Shown: positions 35,964-48,160, counted from the first letter of the stretch. The stretch: DNA of 64,000 bases from Halichoerus grypus (GCF_964656455.1 NC_135717.1:145218308-145282307); one strand, 5' to 3'. Translations and numbers: made by a program. Notes: generated by a model not told the origin, from the sequence alone.

Positions 35964-36046
35964 CACGTGCCTTGTGCGCGGAAAGGCCCACTTACGGACC
36001 TTTTATCGCAGGATTCCTCGGGCAAAAGGGAACGAGGGTCACGTGA
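35964..36046. promoter_or_regulatory. Two CACGTG E-boxes, one within TCACGTGA
   Basis: CACGTG occurs at 35964-35969, and TCACGTGA at 36039-36046 within GTCACGTGAA, which matches 9 of 10 bases of the GTCACGTGAC type bound by MiT/TFE and USF factors. A third CACGTG is at 36920-36925. All are inside the CpG island, and the second is 125 bases from the candidate first-exon donor. Confidence 0.45.
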
Positions 36047-36170
36047 AAACACAGAGCCTCCGGTAGTCGCCCTCAGCAGTGGCAAAAGCGACGAGAAGCG
36101 AATGAGGAATGAGACTGGCTCCTCTCCCCGCCCTACCGCCCACCCGCGCGGGGATCTGCTTCCAACTCAC

Positions 36171-36700
36171 CTAGAACCTCGGAAGCGCCTCGCTTCGTCC
36201 GGACCCTACCAACTTTCCTCTCGGACTTGCCCCAGTCGGACCCCACCCGTCCAGCCAGCCCTGACTTGACTTGGAAACGACTAGTCTCTCGGGGATGCTG
36301 TAGGCGAGTTAGTTCCACGACGAGAAGGAAGGATGGCGGCACGTTTCGCCCCATGTGCTTCCCCCCCTACTCGTCACCCTCCACCCCCCTTGTGCACAGG
36401 TGCAGGACCCTGCCTGGAGGGTCGCCCGCTCAGCCCAAGTTCACCCTCAAAAGCTTTGGAGCTGCCCTCCTCCCCTCATCCCAGGACCCAGCCTGAGTCC
36501 TTCCCGGGATCCATCCACCAAGTCCGCTCGCGTCCCCGTCCCCCGGCTCCAGGGTGGCTAACGGTGAGCCCCGCCCTACCTAAAACCGTGCCCTTAGCAG
36601 TAGGAGCGTGTCATTACCGTTCGCGTGTCTCCACCGGGCACCTTTTGGGTCTTCCAGGTCCCGACAGTAGCAGCAGCGGCTAAAGCGTCGGGCCCAGGTG
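36171..36700 (-). other. SLC6A15: Candidate untranslated first exon of SLC6A15 (limits approximate)
   Basis: The gene's coding start is at 17741 and the only CpG island lies about 18 kb upstream, so the first exon must be non-coding. The best donor on the minus strand inside the island is GAGGTTCTAG|GTGAGTTGG, with the exon ending at 36171. Weaker alternatives are at about 36578 (TTTTAG|GTAGGG) and 35990 (GGTCC|GTAAGT). The 5' end is not determined; 36700 is only a placeholder inside the GC-rich core. No TATA box was seen, as expected for a CpG-island promoter. Confidence 0.45.
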
Positions 36701-37280
36701 GCTGGGACGGAGGCCGCGGAGGAGCTGTCGAGAGAGAAGCAGCGGCTTGCCAAGGGCGGGCCCTGGGGCTGGGCTGAGGGGGTCGCTGCCCTGCGGGCTG
36801 GCCGCGAGGGACTCCTGAGCGCCTGTGTGTCGGCCAGGGAAAGAGCACGAGATGCAGGCGCGCGGGTGCGTGCGCGCGGGTGTGTGTGAGGGTGTGAGTG
36901 AGGGTGTGACGGAGGCGCCCACGTGCCCGGCCCGCCCGCGCTGCGGTCGCCGACCCGCTGCGGGGGAGAGGGGGAGGCTGCGGGCGCCGCGGGGGAAGGG
37001 AGCCTGGTCGCCAGGCTGGGCGCCGCACCTCCCCGCCCCACCGCTCCTTGACGCAGAGGCCGCTGCGGCTGCCCAGCCGCGTCCTCCCTGCGCTCCAGGA
37101 TGGGCCAGCCGGGGCGGCACGGACCGGGCAAGTCCGCTCCGAAGCAAAACCAAACGGCTACCCCTGACATGCCAGCCTCCTTTAACCCACCCAACGCAGA
37201 GGACAAGCACCAGTTGTCCGCCCGCGCCTTTGTCTCAGCGAGGATAACAATAGAAATGGTCCTGCCTCGCACCCTCTAAT

Positions 37281-38755
37281 ATTCTCCGAGAGTCCGTGAC
37301 GGGACACGAAGTGGGTGGGTGACCCAAAGAACCCTTTTCCCTACCTGTCTCTCAAGCCGGCCATTTACATCTCTTGCAAAAGAAAAGCCATCTGGGCATT
37401 TGCTTCTCCACCAAACGTTGGCCTGATAGCGTTCAGGGATTCTGGCCAGGTTAGGAAAGGCTGCTTTAGGGAGCTGGTCCTCACCCTATGTTGGTCCCTT
37501 AGCATCGGACTCTTCCCCAAGGGGTCTCAGTACAACATGAATTCTTGAGGCAATCAAGACATACACATAATTAAGCCACGTGGAGAATCCCTAACATCTA
37601 CCTCACTGAACACAAAGCTAAGCCTTCCTTTGAAAATGGCTGAATCTTCCCCTGAACAGGGCATATGCTCTAGAGATTAAATTTTATGTCCTTGAAACTT
37701 TAAGTCCTTTCAAAATTTGAAAGAAATGCAAAATAAGCCTAAAACAAATTATAGCAGAAAGGTTCAGTGACTTGATGAAGGACATTTTTCACTTCCAGAC
37801 GATTAATGTTACCATTAAAAAATACCTTTGTGCGCTTTTAGGCCTTCCAACAATCCCTCAGATTTTGACGGGTTGTATCCAATTAAGATTGAATTAAATA
37901 ACAAGGCCATTGCAGACAGGTTTTTCATGCAGTGAAAAATCTCCTGGAAAGAAATCACAAGACCTGAATTTCAGGTCAGAACATTGCAATTAATCCTTAG
38001 CTTTTAACGCAGCCAAGAGAGTTTTTCTCAGTCTCTTCCAATCTCACCTTTAAAATATTTTTTTAATTAAATTAGATTTGATTCCCTGGATGCCCCTTCC
38101 CTGCCATGAGTAAATAAATACTCTGACAGATGTCCCACGGGAAAAAAAAAAATGAAAAACAGTTCCAAAAAACCTCTTACAGAACATCGTGTATAATTTG
38201 TTTTTTACTTCATATATTGGTGACAGGCAAATATTTATGTTGATATATATCATTTTTATGTACTGAAATTGATATACAGTAGAAATAATACCAATAACAA
38301 CTGAGAAGAATTTAAGAAAATAAGTAATGCTATGTCTTCCATAACCAGGATTACGCTTATCTGTGGGAAACAAAGTTTTCTGTATGCTTACAAGAATGGT
38401 TTATAGCAGTACAAAGAAGGCCTACTTGCCTACAAGTATTCCCTCCTCACACTTGTTCACTGACATTTGACACCTACCTCAAATACATATGCAAAGCAAC
38501 AAGTCACAAAATATTTGTGGAGTGATACACTCAAGAATGACTAATACTAATTCACGTCTTGAAGCCAATGAGAAGAAGAAACAAGAGAAAGCACATAGAG
38601 AGTTCAATGACAAAATGGAGATTTTAATCCAGATCTGGCTCGCTTCAGAGTTCATGTTTTTTAATGCTATCTTGTAAACCTTTAGTGAATGTATAAATTT
38701 TAACAGGAGGAAAATATAGAATTAACACAAGGGCTAGTCACCTTTGAAAATAAAA
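37281..38755. other. Upstream flank of SLC6A15 without recognisable feature
   Basis: AT-rich intergenic DNA, unique in appearance. Short frames only. Confidence 0.55.
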
Positions 38756-38762
38756 AGTGGAG

Positions 38763-38957
38763 GGGCGCCTGGGTGGCTCAGTCAGTTGGGTGTCTGCCTT
38801 CGGGTCAGGTCATGATCTCAGGGTCCTGCGATCAAGCCCCATGTCGGGCTCCCTGCTCAGTGGGGAGCCTGCTTCTCCCTCTCCTCCCTGCTCGTGCTCT
38901 CTCTCTCTCGCTATCTCTCTCTCTCAAATAAATAAATAAAATCTTAAAAAAAAAAAA
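38763..38957 (+). mobile_element. CAN-SINE
   Basis: Sense near-consensus copy with (CT)n and AAATAAATAAATAAAATCTT plus poly(A). AAGTGGAG lies on both sides. Confidence 0.94.
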
Positions 38958-39254
38958 GAAGAAGTGGAGAGGGGTGGGGGGTGGTGGAAAGATCCCAAAA
39001 GGAGAACTTAGAAACCTAGGGAGGTAAAAAGTATCTATTTTTAATTTTAACAGTGAAGACCCTTCAGTGATCTAATGTCCAATCACTAATATATTTTAGC
39101 TAACAGTTATTGGGTGCTTTCATTGTCACACGGGGGGAAATGATCATATGGTGTTGGTGTGGCAGAAGGGAAAGAGTAAGACTTAGATTTCAACCTACAA
39201 GTAAAGGGAGGCTAGTCTTTTTGGCCACACTGTAGTTAATATTAGCAAGTATTG

Positions 39255-39390
39255 ATTCAAAGTTAGGAATGTGCCCTGGCAATGTGCAGAGTAATTTAAA
39301 TGCCTTATTTTTCCTAATTCTTACACTAACTCTATGCAAGAGGTATAATTATTAGCCACACATTGCAGAAGAAAAAGATGAGACTGTGGT
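39255..39390 (+). repeat. MIR fragment
   Basis: GAGTAATTTAAATGCCTTAT, TTCTTACACTAACTCTATGC and AAGAGGTATAATTATTAGCC follow MIR order. Confidence 0.6.
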
Positions 39391-40430
39391 TGTCCATATT
39401 TATAGTCAGAAGACATCTATTAGATACTGTAAATAAATACCTGCCCCTATCTAAATCACTTTCTGAATTTGATACCTACTTTTAAGCACCAAATCCCTCA
39501 AAATGATAACATTATGCAAAAACTCCCAAAGGTATAGCACCAGAGTTCAGAAAAACAATGCAAAGATAAGCCAAAAAAAGATTTAAAAATCACAGTTCTA
39601 AAGGAAAATATTTAAATCAATTCACACCATGATATTATAATTCTCCTATTTGTTATACATGTAGTATATTGTGGAAAATCTTTTTTTCTGATAAAAATTT
39701 TATTATATTATTCTCCATACTATAGTTTATTTGATACACAGTTTTGAAATTTTTATGACACCAAAGTCTGCAGAACCCCAAAATACCTAGTGAATATCCT
39801 ATTCATCCTACGTCTTCTTGACTGGTCAAGGGCTGAGAGGTAGAAGCAAGGCAAGTAACTATATTATTTGATCTCTCTATAGGTAGAGGATGGGTTAACT
39901 GAATTGACAAATGTCAAAGCGATCAAATCAATTGGTATGGTTTAAAACTCACAGTGTTGTTTCCAGAATTTCAACTACCATTTGAGGAAAACAGGACAAA
40001 CTCAAGGTTCTTTTTCTTTTGATTTTTATGAAAATAAATGCTTACAGGTTTCTCTGACATCTGGTAACTCTTTATTCATCTTCTTTTATTCTTCTCGTTC
40101 TAAATGTTAATGGCTTTGGGATCTGTCCTTGGTCCTTATGTCTTTTTTTTTTTTTTCCTCTCCATACTCTCCTTAGGTGATTTCATTCTATGGTGATGTT
40201 AAAAATATTTAATTTTCTGTAACTAATAACTATAATTGTACTGACCAAAGGAAATTGAGCATAGAGAGGACCAGCATCCCAGGAAGGGAGCCAGGGTGAC
40301 TAAAGTAGCAGAAAGGAGGAACTTGGGGGACTAAGGCACAGCTATTTTTTTAGCAGTATGAAAATATTCAATATTCCTTCCACTGGTACAGCTAAACAAT
40401 GTGTGATCACTGAAAACTGTTCTTCATTTT
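39391..40430. other. Intergenic DNA without recognisable feature
   Basis: Nothing recognised apart from a poly(T) run near 40143. Confidence 0.5.
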
Positions 40431-40433
40431 ATT

Positions 40434-40627
40434 TTTTTTTAAAGATTTTATTTATTTGAGAGAGAGAGAATGTGAGAGACAGAGAGAGCATGACCGGGGG
40501 TGGGTCAGCAGGAGAAGCAGACTCCCCACTGAGCAGGGAGCCCGATGCGGGACTCAATCCTGGGACTCCAGGATCATGACCTGAGCCCAAGGCAGTTGCT
40601 CAACCAACTGAGCTACCCAGGCACCCC
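40434..40627 (-). mobile_element. CAN-SINE
   Basis: Antisense copy flanked by GTTCTTCATTTTA. Confidence 0.95.
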
Positions 40628-40714
40628 CCGTTCTTCATTTTAAAATGTGTCTTTGGCATATGCTATTTCTGATTTAAAGAAATTTCATTACTAATTTACT
40701 GAGTTTTTAAATCA

Positions 40715-41130
40715 TGAACTATTTCATTCAACAAATATTTATTGGGTACTTAGTGTATTGCAAGCACAGTCCTAAGTGCTTGAAATATATCAGTAAGCAA
40801 AATAGACAAATATCCCTACCCTCGTAGAATTTATAATCTAGTGGGGCGGGGCAAAGGAAGGCATAAAATTTACAGTAAACATAATAAGTAAATCATATAA
40901 TATGTTTAAAAGAGCTAAGTGCTATAAAATAAAAAAAGATAAAGTAGGCTAAGGGGGGTTAGAAGATTCAGGGGAAGGAGGGTGCACTTCAATTTTAAAT
41001 TGAGTTGTCAGGTTAAACCTCTGAGATTTTATTGGAACAATGACTCAAAGGACTTGTAGAAGTTAGCCTTGCAGATGTTCCAGGCAGAAAAGTCAGTGAA
41101 AAGACCCTAACAGGAGTTTACAGGGCATGT
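40715..41130 (+). repeat. Ancient mammalian repeat, family not fixed
   Basis: CAACAAATATTTATTGGGTA, GCAAGCACAGTCCTAAGTGC, AATTTATAATCTAGTGGGGC and GATGTTCCAGGCAGAAAAG follow a widespread conserved repeat order. Confidence 0.55.
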
Positions 41131-41641
41131 CTGAGGAACAGAGAGAGACCCAGATATAGCAAATTCTTACCTTACGCTCTAAAGGCAAGCTTACGGTTTT
41201 TAAACTTTAATTTCTTTTATGATATTTATATTCATCAATTTTATGGTGTTCACACATGCTTTTATTCCTGGAATAAATCCCACTTGACTATGATGTACTA
41301 TTATTTTTTATTTAAATTGATGAGTCCAACTTTTTCATATTTTATTTAGAGTTTTTCATCTATATACAAAAATGAAATTATTTGTTTTTTGTTTATGTTT
41401 CCCTTACAATTGTTTTTTAAATCAAGGTTATTCAAGCATTGTAAAATGAGATCCAAAGTTTACACTCCTAGTCTCTCAAATACTCTTACATAAGATAGAA
41501 ATTGTTCATTACTTGCCTGGGAAACTGAGGAAAGTAGGAAGGAGGTGTTACATAGAGATACTTTATTATTATTTGAATTTTTCTATTGGTCTATTTAACT
41601 ATTTTTTAATTGAGTAAATTTTGGTAATTCCTTTTTTTAAA

Positions 41642-41846
41642 ATTTTTATTATATTTTTAAAGATTTTATTTATTTATTTGACAGAGAAAGAGATAGCGAG
41701 AGAGGGAACACAAGCAGGGGGAGTGAGAAAGGGAGAAGCAGGCTTCTTGCCTAGCAGAGAGCCCAATGCGGGGTTCGATCCCAACACCCTTGGACCATGA
41801 CCCAAGCCAAAGGCAGACGCCTAATGACTGAGCCACCCAGGGTCCC
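41642..41846 (-). mobile_element. CAN-SINE
   Basis: Antisense copy ending GAGCCACCCAGGGTCCC, flanked by TTGGTAATTCCTTTTT. Confidence 0.93.
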
Positions 41847-42430
41847 TTGGTAATTCCTTTTTTAAAAAAAGGATTTTAATTTTTTTAAAAAAATCGTTTC
41901 ATCTAATTTTTTAGTGTGTTGCAATAAATTTATTAGTACTATTTTATTTTAAATCCTAGATCATACTTGTAGATACATGCACTTTTCCATAATGCTGCTT
42001 ATTTTGATCTTATCTCTTTCTTTTTCTATCAGTCTTGCTAAACATTTGTCTATAGTTTTTTCAAAGAATCAACTTTTGATATTGTTGGTAATGTATTTTT
42101 TGCTTTCTTGTGAATTTCTTTTCTCATGTTATTTATATATTTCTTTTAGTTGTCTTTTCTAGCTTTTGGATTTGAACAACTGCTATTAAATTGCTTCAAC
42201 ATTATAATTTACTCCCTAAGTACAGCATTAATTGCAAACTACAAATTAATTAAGTGATCCTTTTAAATAATTTCAATTCTTATTTGCATAATTTATAAGC
42301 ACATTTTTAAATTTTATTTTTACTGCTGATCATTTATGTTAACATTGTAGTGAGATAACTTGATCTTTGTAATATCAGTTCTTTTGGAATTTTTGAGATC
42401 TTTTGTGGTCCAGTATTTGTTCCTTTTTTA
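41847..42430. other. Intergenic AT-rich DNA, possible decayed antisense L1
   Basis: TTTTTTCAAAGAATCAACTTTTGA and GATCTTTTGTGGTCCAGTAT (split here by context) recall antisense L1 phrases, but the match is weak. Confidence 0.35.
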
Positions 42431-42445
42431 AAAAATCATTTATGT

Positions 42446-42664
42446 AGGGGCGCCTGGGTGGCTCAGTCGTTGGGCGTCTGCCTTCGGCTCAGGTCATGAT
42501 CCCAGAGTCCTGGGATCGAGCCCCGCATCAGGCTCCCTGCTCTGCCGGAAGCCTGCTTCTCCCTCTCCCACTCCCCCTGCTTGTGTTCCCTCTCTCGCTG
42601 TGTCTCTCTCTCTGTCAAATAAATAAATAAAATCTTTAAATAAATAAATAAATAAATAAAAATA
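42446..42664 (+). mobile_element. CAN-SINE, young-looking
   Basis: Near-consensus sense copy with a long (AAAT)n tail and the exact 15-bp duplication AAAAATCATTTATGT (42431-42445, 42665-42679). Confidence 0.96.
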
Positions 42665-42884
42665 AAAAATCATTTATGTTGAATTCAAAAGAGTGCATAT
42701 GTTTTATTTATTAGATAAAGCTCATTAATTATGGATTTTAAATCTTCCAATATGTAGCATAAACTTTAATGTCCATATGATTATATAATCCTACTCCAAC
42801 TAGATTTTTTAAAAATGTGTGTTTTGTTTGTTTTTGTTTGGTTATTCTGGGTTATGTTTTTATATCTGAACCAAGTAATATAGC

Positions 42885-43620
42885 TCTGGAAATGAGATTC
42901 ATAGTTCCATAATGATCACATTGAGTAGAAGAAACTTCTCCCAGTGAAAGAAGACACCATTAACAGAAAAGGAGCATAAATGAAAAAACATTCTAAGTAA
43001 CCAAAAATATGGGCTAATAGAAGAACCCGTACAAAGCATGGTATGAATATACCTTCTACAGGCAGTATAGTTACATTGGATTCTAGAACCTGGGTGTTGG
43101 ACGAGGTCATCGAGAGGATGTGACTGCTGATTGACCCATGAGCTGGACCTGGACAATCAGAGATTCCTCGCCTCCAACCCTATCCTTGAAATGTGTATTC
43201 TTCCTACTGCTCCCATAGCTGGAGACATTTCAAGAATGCAACTTTGAGAGAGTAATTTGTTGTTGAGACCATCTGGACCATAAACGTGACTGAACCCCAC
43301 TGAGACCTCCATAGAAACTTTTAAGATTCTGGTGAGCAAGTGCAGAGATTTACTCATCTTGTAGCAGCCTTAAACAACCTCATATGTAAGTTTCCTTGCT
43401 TATTAAACCTGCCACCTAGCAATGTGGAATGGTCTGCCTCTTTCTTGGGTCTCTCCTTGCCCTCTGTATGGGGCCTAGTTTCAGATTTCACCTGGGGAGG
43501 TCCTGAGGTTTCAAATCAAAAATTGGTGAGCCAGCCAGGGTCTGACATATGGGCCACCCTCCCCCCACCACCACAGAGAGGTCATTGACTAACCCAGGAT
43601 TTCCCCCCACAATACCTCTT
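42885..43620 (+). repeat. Endogenous-retrovirus LTR and leader remnant (tentative)
   Basis: The right part looks like R-U5: TTGCTTATTAAACCTGCCAC (ATTAAA at 43402), then a CT-rich stretch, ending TCAAATCA at 43518. A primer-binding-site-like TGGTGAGCCAGCCAGGG starts at 43524 and a short C-rich leader follows. The left limit is not defined, and no gag sequence was recognised. The family is not identified. Confidence 0.4.
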
Positions 43621-43624
43621 TCCC

Positions 43625-44550
43625 AAGTTGCAGGAAGAGTAAGTAAGTAAAGTTGCATTATAACAATCTTCTAGAAAGAATTGTCTGAGCCTTCCAATGG
43701 CAACTTTGTAAAATAATGAAATGATTATGACAATCTCTGTTGCATGAGGAAACCCAAAACAAACTCAGGCAAAATGACTCACTATAAGAGATTGAGAGGT
43801 AAAAGGGGAAAGCTTGTAGTGAGAAAGGGGCTACATCATTCATGGGCAACTAAGTAAGGACCAAAAACAAGTGAAATCTAGATCAAATCAAATATCTTAA
43901 ATTTGTAACCCGTATAGCTTGAGTTCCTACTACTCATAGTTCTCAGATTCAGTTTTGTCACTGTTCTTTAGTCTCTTTCCTAATATTAGAGAGACATCAG
44001 AAACTCTTTTACCAATTACAGGGGTTTCACGAAGCCTTTAAACATAAGCAAATTCCAGAATCAATTCCAGACTCCCTTCCTTAAGGTTCTGTTCCCTTAG
44101 AACCACTCTGGTAAGAACATTTTTACTAGTCTTGTTTTGATCAGCCAGAGCTGAGCTGTTATAAATATACGGGAATAAGAATTTAATATAGGAAATAGAA
44201 GTTTAAAAATGTGGAAGGAATTGGGGGCAGGGCAGTAAAGGTCTAGATCACTACAGCCGGAAAATCAGAGAAACCATCACTAACAATTTAGCCTGAAGCT
44301 ATGGAGCGCATGGAGATTTCCAAGATCACAAGGAATTCCAAGAAGCCACTGCATCTGGCCGCGTGACCTTGTGAGATGGTGACTTGCACTTCACTTCTGT
44401 TTTCCAGGTTACATGTGTGTTCCTTTGTTGGCAAACCCTGAGTCTTCAAAGAAGGGGATTCTTAGAAATGTAGTGCCCACCTTAGAAGGAAGTGATGATG
44501 GTGTCGAACTGACAACAGCCCGTCTACCACCTAACACCTCTAGCCATAAA
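43625..44550. other. Intergenic DNA without recognisable feature
   Basis: Nothing recognised. Confidence 0.5.
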
Positions 44551-44555
44551 TGAGG

Positions 44556-44596
44556 GGTGTGTGTGTGTGTGTGTGTGTGTCTGTGTCTGTGTGTGA
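44556..44596. repeat. (GT)n microsatellite, interrupted
   Basis: GTGTGTGTGT run followed by CTGTGTCTGTGTGTG. Confidence 0.93.
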
Positions 44597-44939
44597 TGTC
44601 TTCAGTGTTACTGTGGCTGTGCTGGGGGCTTTACAAAACGAATTGGGAAGATTTTGTTTTACTAAACTGTTGAATAGTGTGTATATATCTTCTTGGAAGT
44701 ATCTCTTCTTTAAAAGACTGAAATGAATTAGCTTGTAAAACCATCTGGGCCTCGTAATCTCTCAGAAGTAATTCATGTTTTTTCCAAGAGCTTCTAAAAA
44801 ATCCGCCTATTTAGGTTTTCTTCTTCCTTTTTAGTCATTTTGGAAAAAACATTTTTTTTCAGAGCCTATTCTTTATTTCAACCAAATGTCAAACCTAGAA
44901 TTGGGCATAATATCATATTAAACTTTAAAAATATGTTTC

Positions 44940-45410
44940 CTAGTTATGCTTGTATTAGTCAACCTTGCTGTACAACTAACTACCCAAGAACTGCAGTTGC
45001 TTACAACAAGCATTTATTTTTTACTCATACGACATTTTGACTACTACAGTTAGCTCAGTTTTTACTTCTCTAAAGCTTCATATAAATGAAATCATATAGT
45101 AGTGTATTTTATTAAGTCTTCATTCAGAATAATACTTTTAAAGTTCATCCATGTTGTGGGAGGAGTTTATTCCTTTTTATTACTGAGTAGTATTCTTTTG
45201 TATGAATATAAATATATAATGTTTATCAATACTCCTATTGATGGATACCTGGGTTACTTCCAGTTTGGACTATTATGACTACATTGCAATAAATATTCTT
45301 TCACATTTCTTTTCATTGATATATATTCTCATTTCTCTTGGGCAAATTCCTAGGAATAAACTTTCTGTGCCATATAGCAGATATATGTTTAGTTTTACAG
45401 GAAACTGAAT
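44940..45410 (-). repeat. Old L1 ORF2 3' region, next to a short repeat piece
   Basis: AAAGTTCATCCATGTTGTGG, TTTTTATTACTGAGTAGTAT, GATGGATACCTGGGTTACTT and TTGGGCAAATTCCTAGGAAT are antisense L1 phrases in order. A piece resembling the repeat at 23285 precedes them (44940-45010). Confidence 0.7.
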
Positions 45411-45747
45411 GATACTTCCCAAAGGAATCTGACTTCCAAGTCTGTGTTCTTAATTAAGCAATAGAGTTGAAATGAAACTTGCAAGAAAAATGGGACTTTT
45501 CCAGATAGGAAATTTAGGGGAAAATACTTCAGATTAAGAGAATAATATTAGCAAAAGCACATAGTTGTGAGAATGAAGTTTACTCATGAGAGGGAAATGA
45601 AATATGGGTCTGATACACAATTAAGAGATGAGATTGCAAAAGTAATTAAGTCATGTCCTGGTGATCTGCTTGAGAGCAGTGCGAAAGATTTGTGGCTTAA
45701 GGACAGAAAAAAATGGAAAATCATAAGAGTTTTTTGGGGAAAGAATA

Positions 45748-45779
45748 ATCATTCATTCATTCATTCATTCATTCATTCT
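45748..45779. repeat. (CATT)n microsatellite
   Basis: Seven to eight uninterrupted ATTC/CATT units. Confidence 0.93.
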
Positions 45780-46920
45780 CTACACTAAATATTTGCTGAA
45801 TCCTAAGCATATGCAAACATCACAATGGTCTTTGCAGTGTTTTTTGAAGTGCTAAAGGTTTGAAATAGCGCAAAAGGGAAGAACATCTCTGAGAAATATT
45901 GAGAAGAACAATTCCAAAGGATTCTGTGGTTAATTAGATACAGTTTCCTGAAGGAGAATAAGGGCTTCCTACTGGCCACAACTTAAATAATCGGAAAATT
46001 GATATTGAGAATTTAAAAGACAATCAAGTTAAGGCTAAGAAGCTGAAAGCAGAATGTTTTTTTGAAGACATACCATCCAGGAAACACAGTAGTTCTGTTA
46101 CAATACCAAGTATTTTATAATAAAAAGTTCTAAATGTAACAGAGCTTAAGTATTCCAGGTTTTTACATTAAAAAAAAAAACCCTGTAAACTACTCTGTAA
46201 TAAACAGAAGGCAATTTTAATTCTAAGCTGGTATACTATAGTCCAATTACACTTATAAGTTCTGTCAAATAATTTCTTAGAATAGTTTTGTTTGTTGTAG
46301 GAAATAAAGCCAAGAAGATCATATTTCCTTTGAAAATAACAATATCCAGGGATTAAAAAATTGATTTCAGGGCTTTTTAAATTAAATAATGTGTAAGTAT
46401 TGGTGTTCTTTTGGACTCAAGCCACACTAATTTGCAGAACTTAAAAGTAGAGGGAGATATAATAGCATATCTTTCAAGAAACAGCAGTGTGCAATCATAT
46501 TTAATAATATGTTCATCTAATGTTATGCCTATAAGGATTTGGGGATATGTGTAAAACATAAGTGAGTCAGAAGAGAATCTATAGTCTAATAAAAACTCTA
46601 ACAGGAATTTTTTCTCTTCTATTATTTCCACACGCCCTTACCTTAAGTCTAATTGTCATATTGTAATATCTTAGTTATTTGCACATACTGCTCTTGTGAG
46701 TAATACTTGAAAATTATATTTCCCACCTAGCCAGGTAGATTCTTTTATTAAATTAAATTCTGCTTTTTTCCCCTCTTTAGATTCTGTCAATTTCTGATTA
46801 TGAAGGGAAGGATAATAGTCATAATTCAAAATAATAGCATGACAGGAGTAAATGAGAGGGACTGGGCCAATTCAACTGAAAGATAGTGCTAACTCAAAAA
46901 TAAGTGAGGAGTACTGAATA
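45780..46920. other. Intergenic DNA without recognisable feature
   Basis: Nothing recognised. Confidence 0.5.
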
Positions 46921-46924
46921 AGTC

Positions 46925-47310
46925 ACTTATTTTTGCAGCAGTAATGCTGCAAAAACAAATCATTCCCAAACTCAGTGGCTTAAAACTACAATTATTATCC
47001 TCATCACATATCTATGGGGTGGTTGGGAATTACCTTATCTAGACTGACTTGGCTCTATTTGTTCTAAGCTTTAATCAGGGCTGCTCCACATGTCTCTCAC
47101 CCACCTTAGACCATTAGCTTCCAAGGCATGTTCTTCTTATGGCAAAAAGGCAGGAGTGCAGAAAAGGTCGAATAGAAACTTGATGCTTCCTGAAGCCAGA
47201 ATTAGAACTGGTATACTATCAAAACTTCCCACATTCTATCAGCCAAAGCAGATCACTTGGCCAACCCCATAAAATGGGACAGGGAAGTATATTTCTCCCA
47301 TAAGGTTAAG
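46925..47310 (+). repeat. Old interspersed repeat, same family as 23285-23830
   Basis: TTCCCAAACTCAGTGGCTTA, GCATGTTCTTCTTATGGCAA and AAGCAGATCACTTGGCCAAC are in the same order as in the earlier copy. Confidence 0.5.
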
Positions 47311-47929
47311 GAAAGACCTGAATATTATGAACAGTCATCTAATCCAACCCAAGCAATTAAGTAATCTAAGGTATTTTCTGTAGCTAGATTTCTCTCTTTG
47401 GTTTCACACCCATATATTTCCCTATCCAGCTGTCCCCCCTGGTAACGCAACTTCGCAGTCCTTGACGATTCCAATCTTGCCCACTGGCATGTTTTAAAGA
47501 CCTTCCTTTTGTAGGTGCAGCCTCACCCAGGCCTTGAGTCAGCATAATGAAGAAGGCAGTATGTTAGTCATTCCATTTCTGTTAAGTCTTGCTGTAGAAA
47601 GTATATGTCATTTTGCCTGGGTGAAGACCTACAGGCTTACTGAGCATTGACCTCTTTTTCTCTAAAAAATGTTTGCAGGTGTGTACTAAAACTGCGTAGG
47701 TGACTGATGTCAGCCTTCTGTGACCATCTCAAGTGACCTCAAGGAGATATCGAAAACAGGAAGAACCGGAAAAGCAGTTCAGTGGAGGCATGCAAGCAAT
47801 GCTTTTGAACAATCAGATATGAGAGAAACATAACGTATTAAGATGACCCTTAGGTCTATCACATGTCTATGTGGAAATCAGTAAACCTTAATTTTTACAA
47901 CTGAACAAATTGTACATTGTGACACCCAA

Positions 47930-48160
47930 ATATTTGGAGAACTGCTTGCAAGCACGTACACTTATTTTCCTTTTTTATGTATATAATCCCTTACAGCTAA
48001 CAAGCTTCAGAACAGTTCTTCAGAGCAATCTCAGACTCTCTCTGGGCTATACTCCTTAGTAAGACATCAAATGAAGCATTTATTAACCTTCTTTGAGGTT
48101 GGCTTTCTATTAGTTGACACACGGAGGCGGGTGGCTTTTAAACTAGGACTCTGTATCAAT
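47930..48160 (+). repeat. LTR-like segment (tentative)
   Basis: CAGTTCTTCAGAGCAATCTC followed by AGACTCTCTCTGGGCTATAC and AGTAAGACATCAAATGAAGC resembles the R-U5 part of class I LTRs. The match is weak and the limits are not defined. Confidence 0.28.

Larger units (their letters stand above)
35450..37280. promoter_or_regulatory. SLC6A15: CpG island and promoter of SLC6A15
   Basis: This is the only long GC- and CpG-rich stretch in a window that is otherwise AT-rich. It contains many CG dinucleotides, several GGGCGG/CCGCCC GC boxes (near 35513, 36130, 36569, 36754, 36932 and 37036) and a CG-rich TG-repeat patch near 36865-36910. It lies immediately upstream of the transporter gene, which is transcribed to the left. 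Several long ORFs cross it on both strands, but these are the usual by-product of few stop codons in GC-rich DNA. Confidence 0.88.

Noticed and set aside
35465..36561. Plus-strand frames of about 70-125 codons in the CpG island
   Set aside because: They overlap each other, have no recognisable protein similarity, and match the composition effect of the island.
36580..37272. 230-codon open frame on the minus strand, and overlapping long frames on both strands, within the CpG island
   Set aside because: Low-complexity Arg/Pro/Ala/Ser-rich translation, several frames open at once, no known domain. This is expected from GC-rich DNA with few stops.
45567..45788. 73-codon frame ending in a SFIHSFIHS repeat
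   Set aside because: The end is the (CATT)n microsatellite and the rest has no recognisable similarity or splice context.
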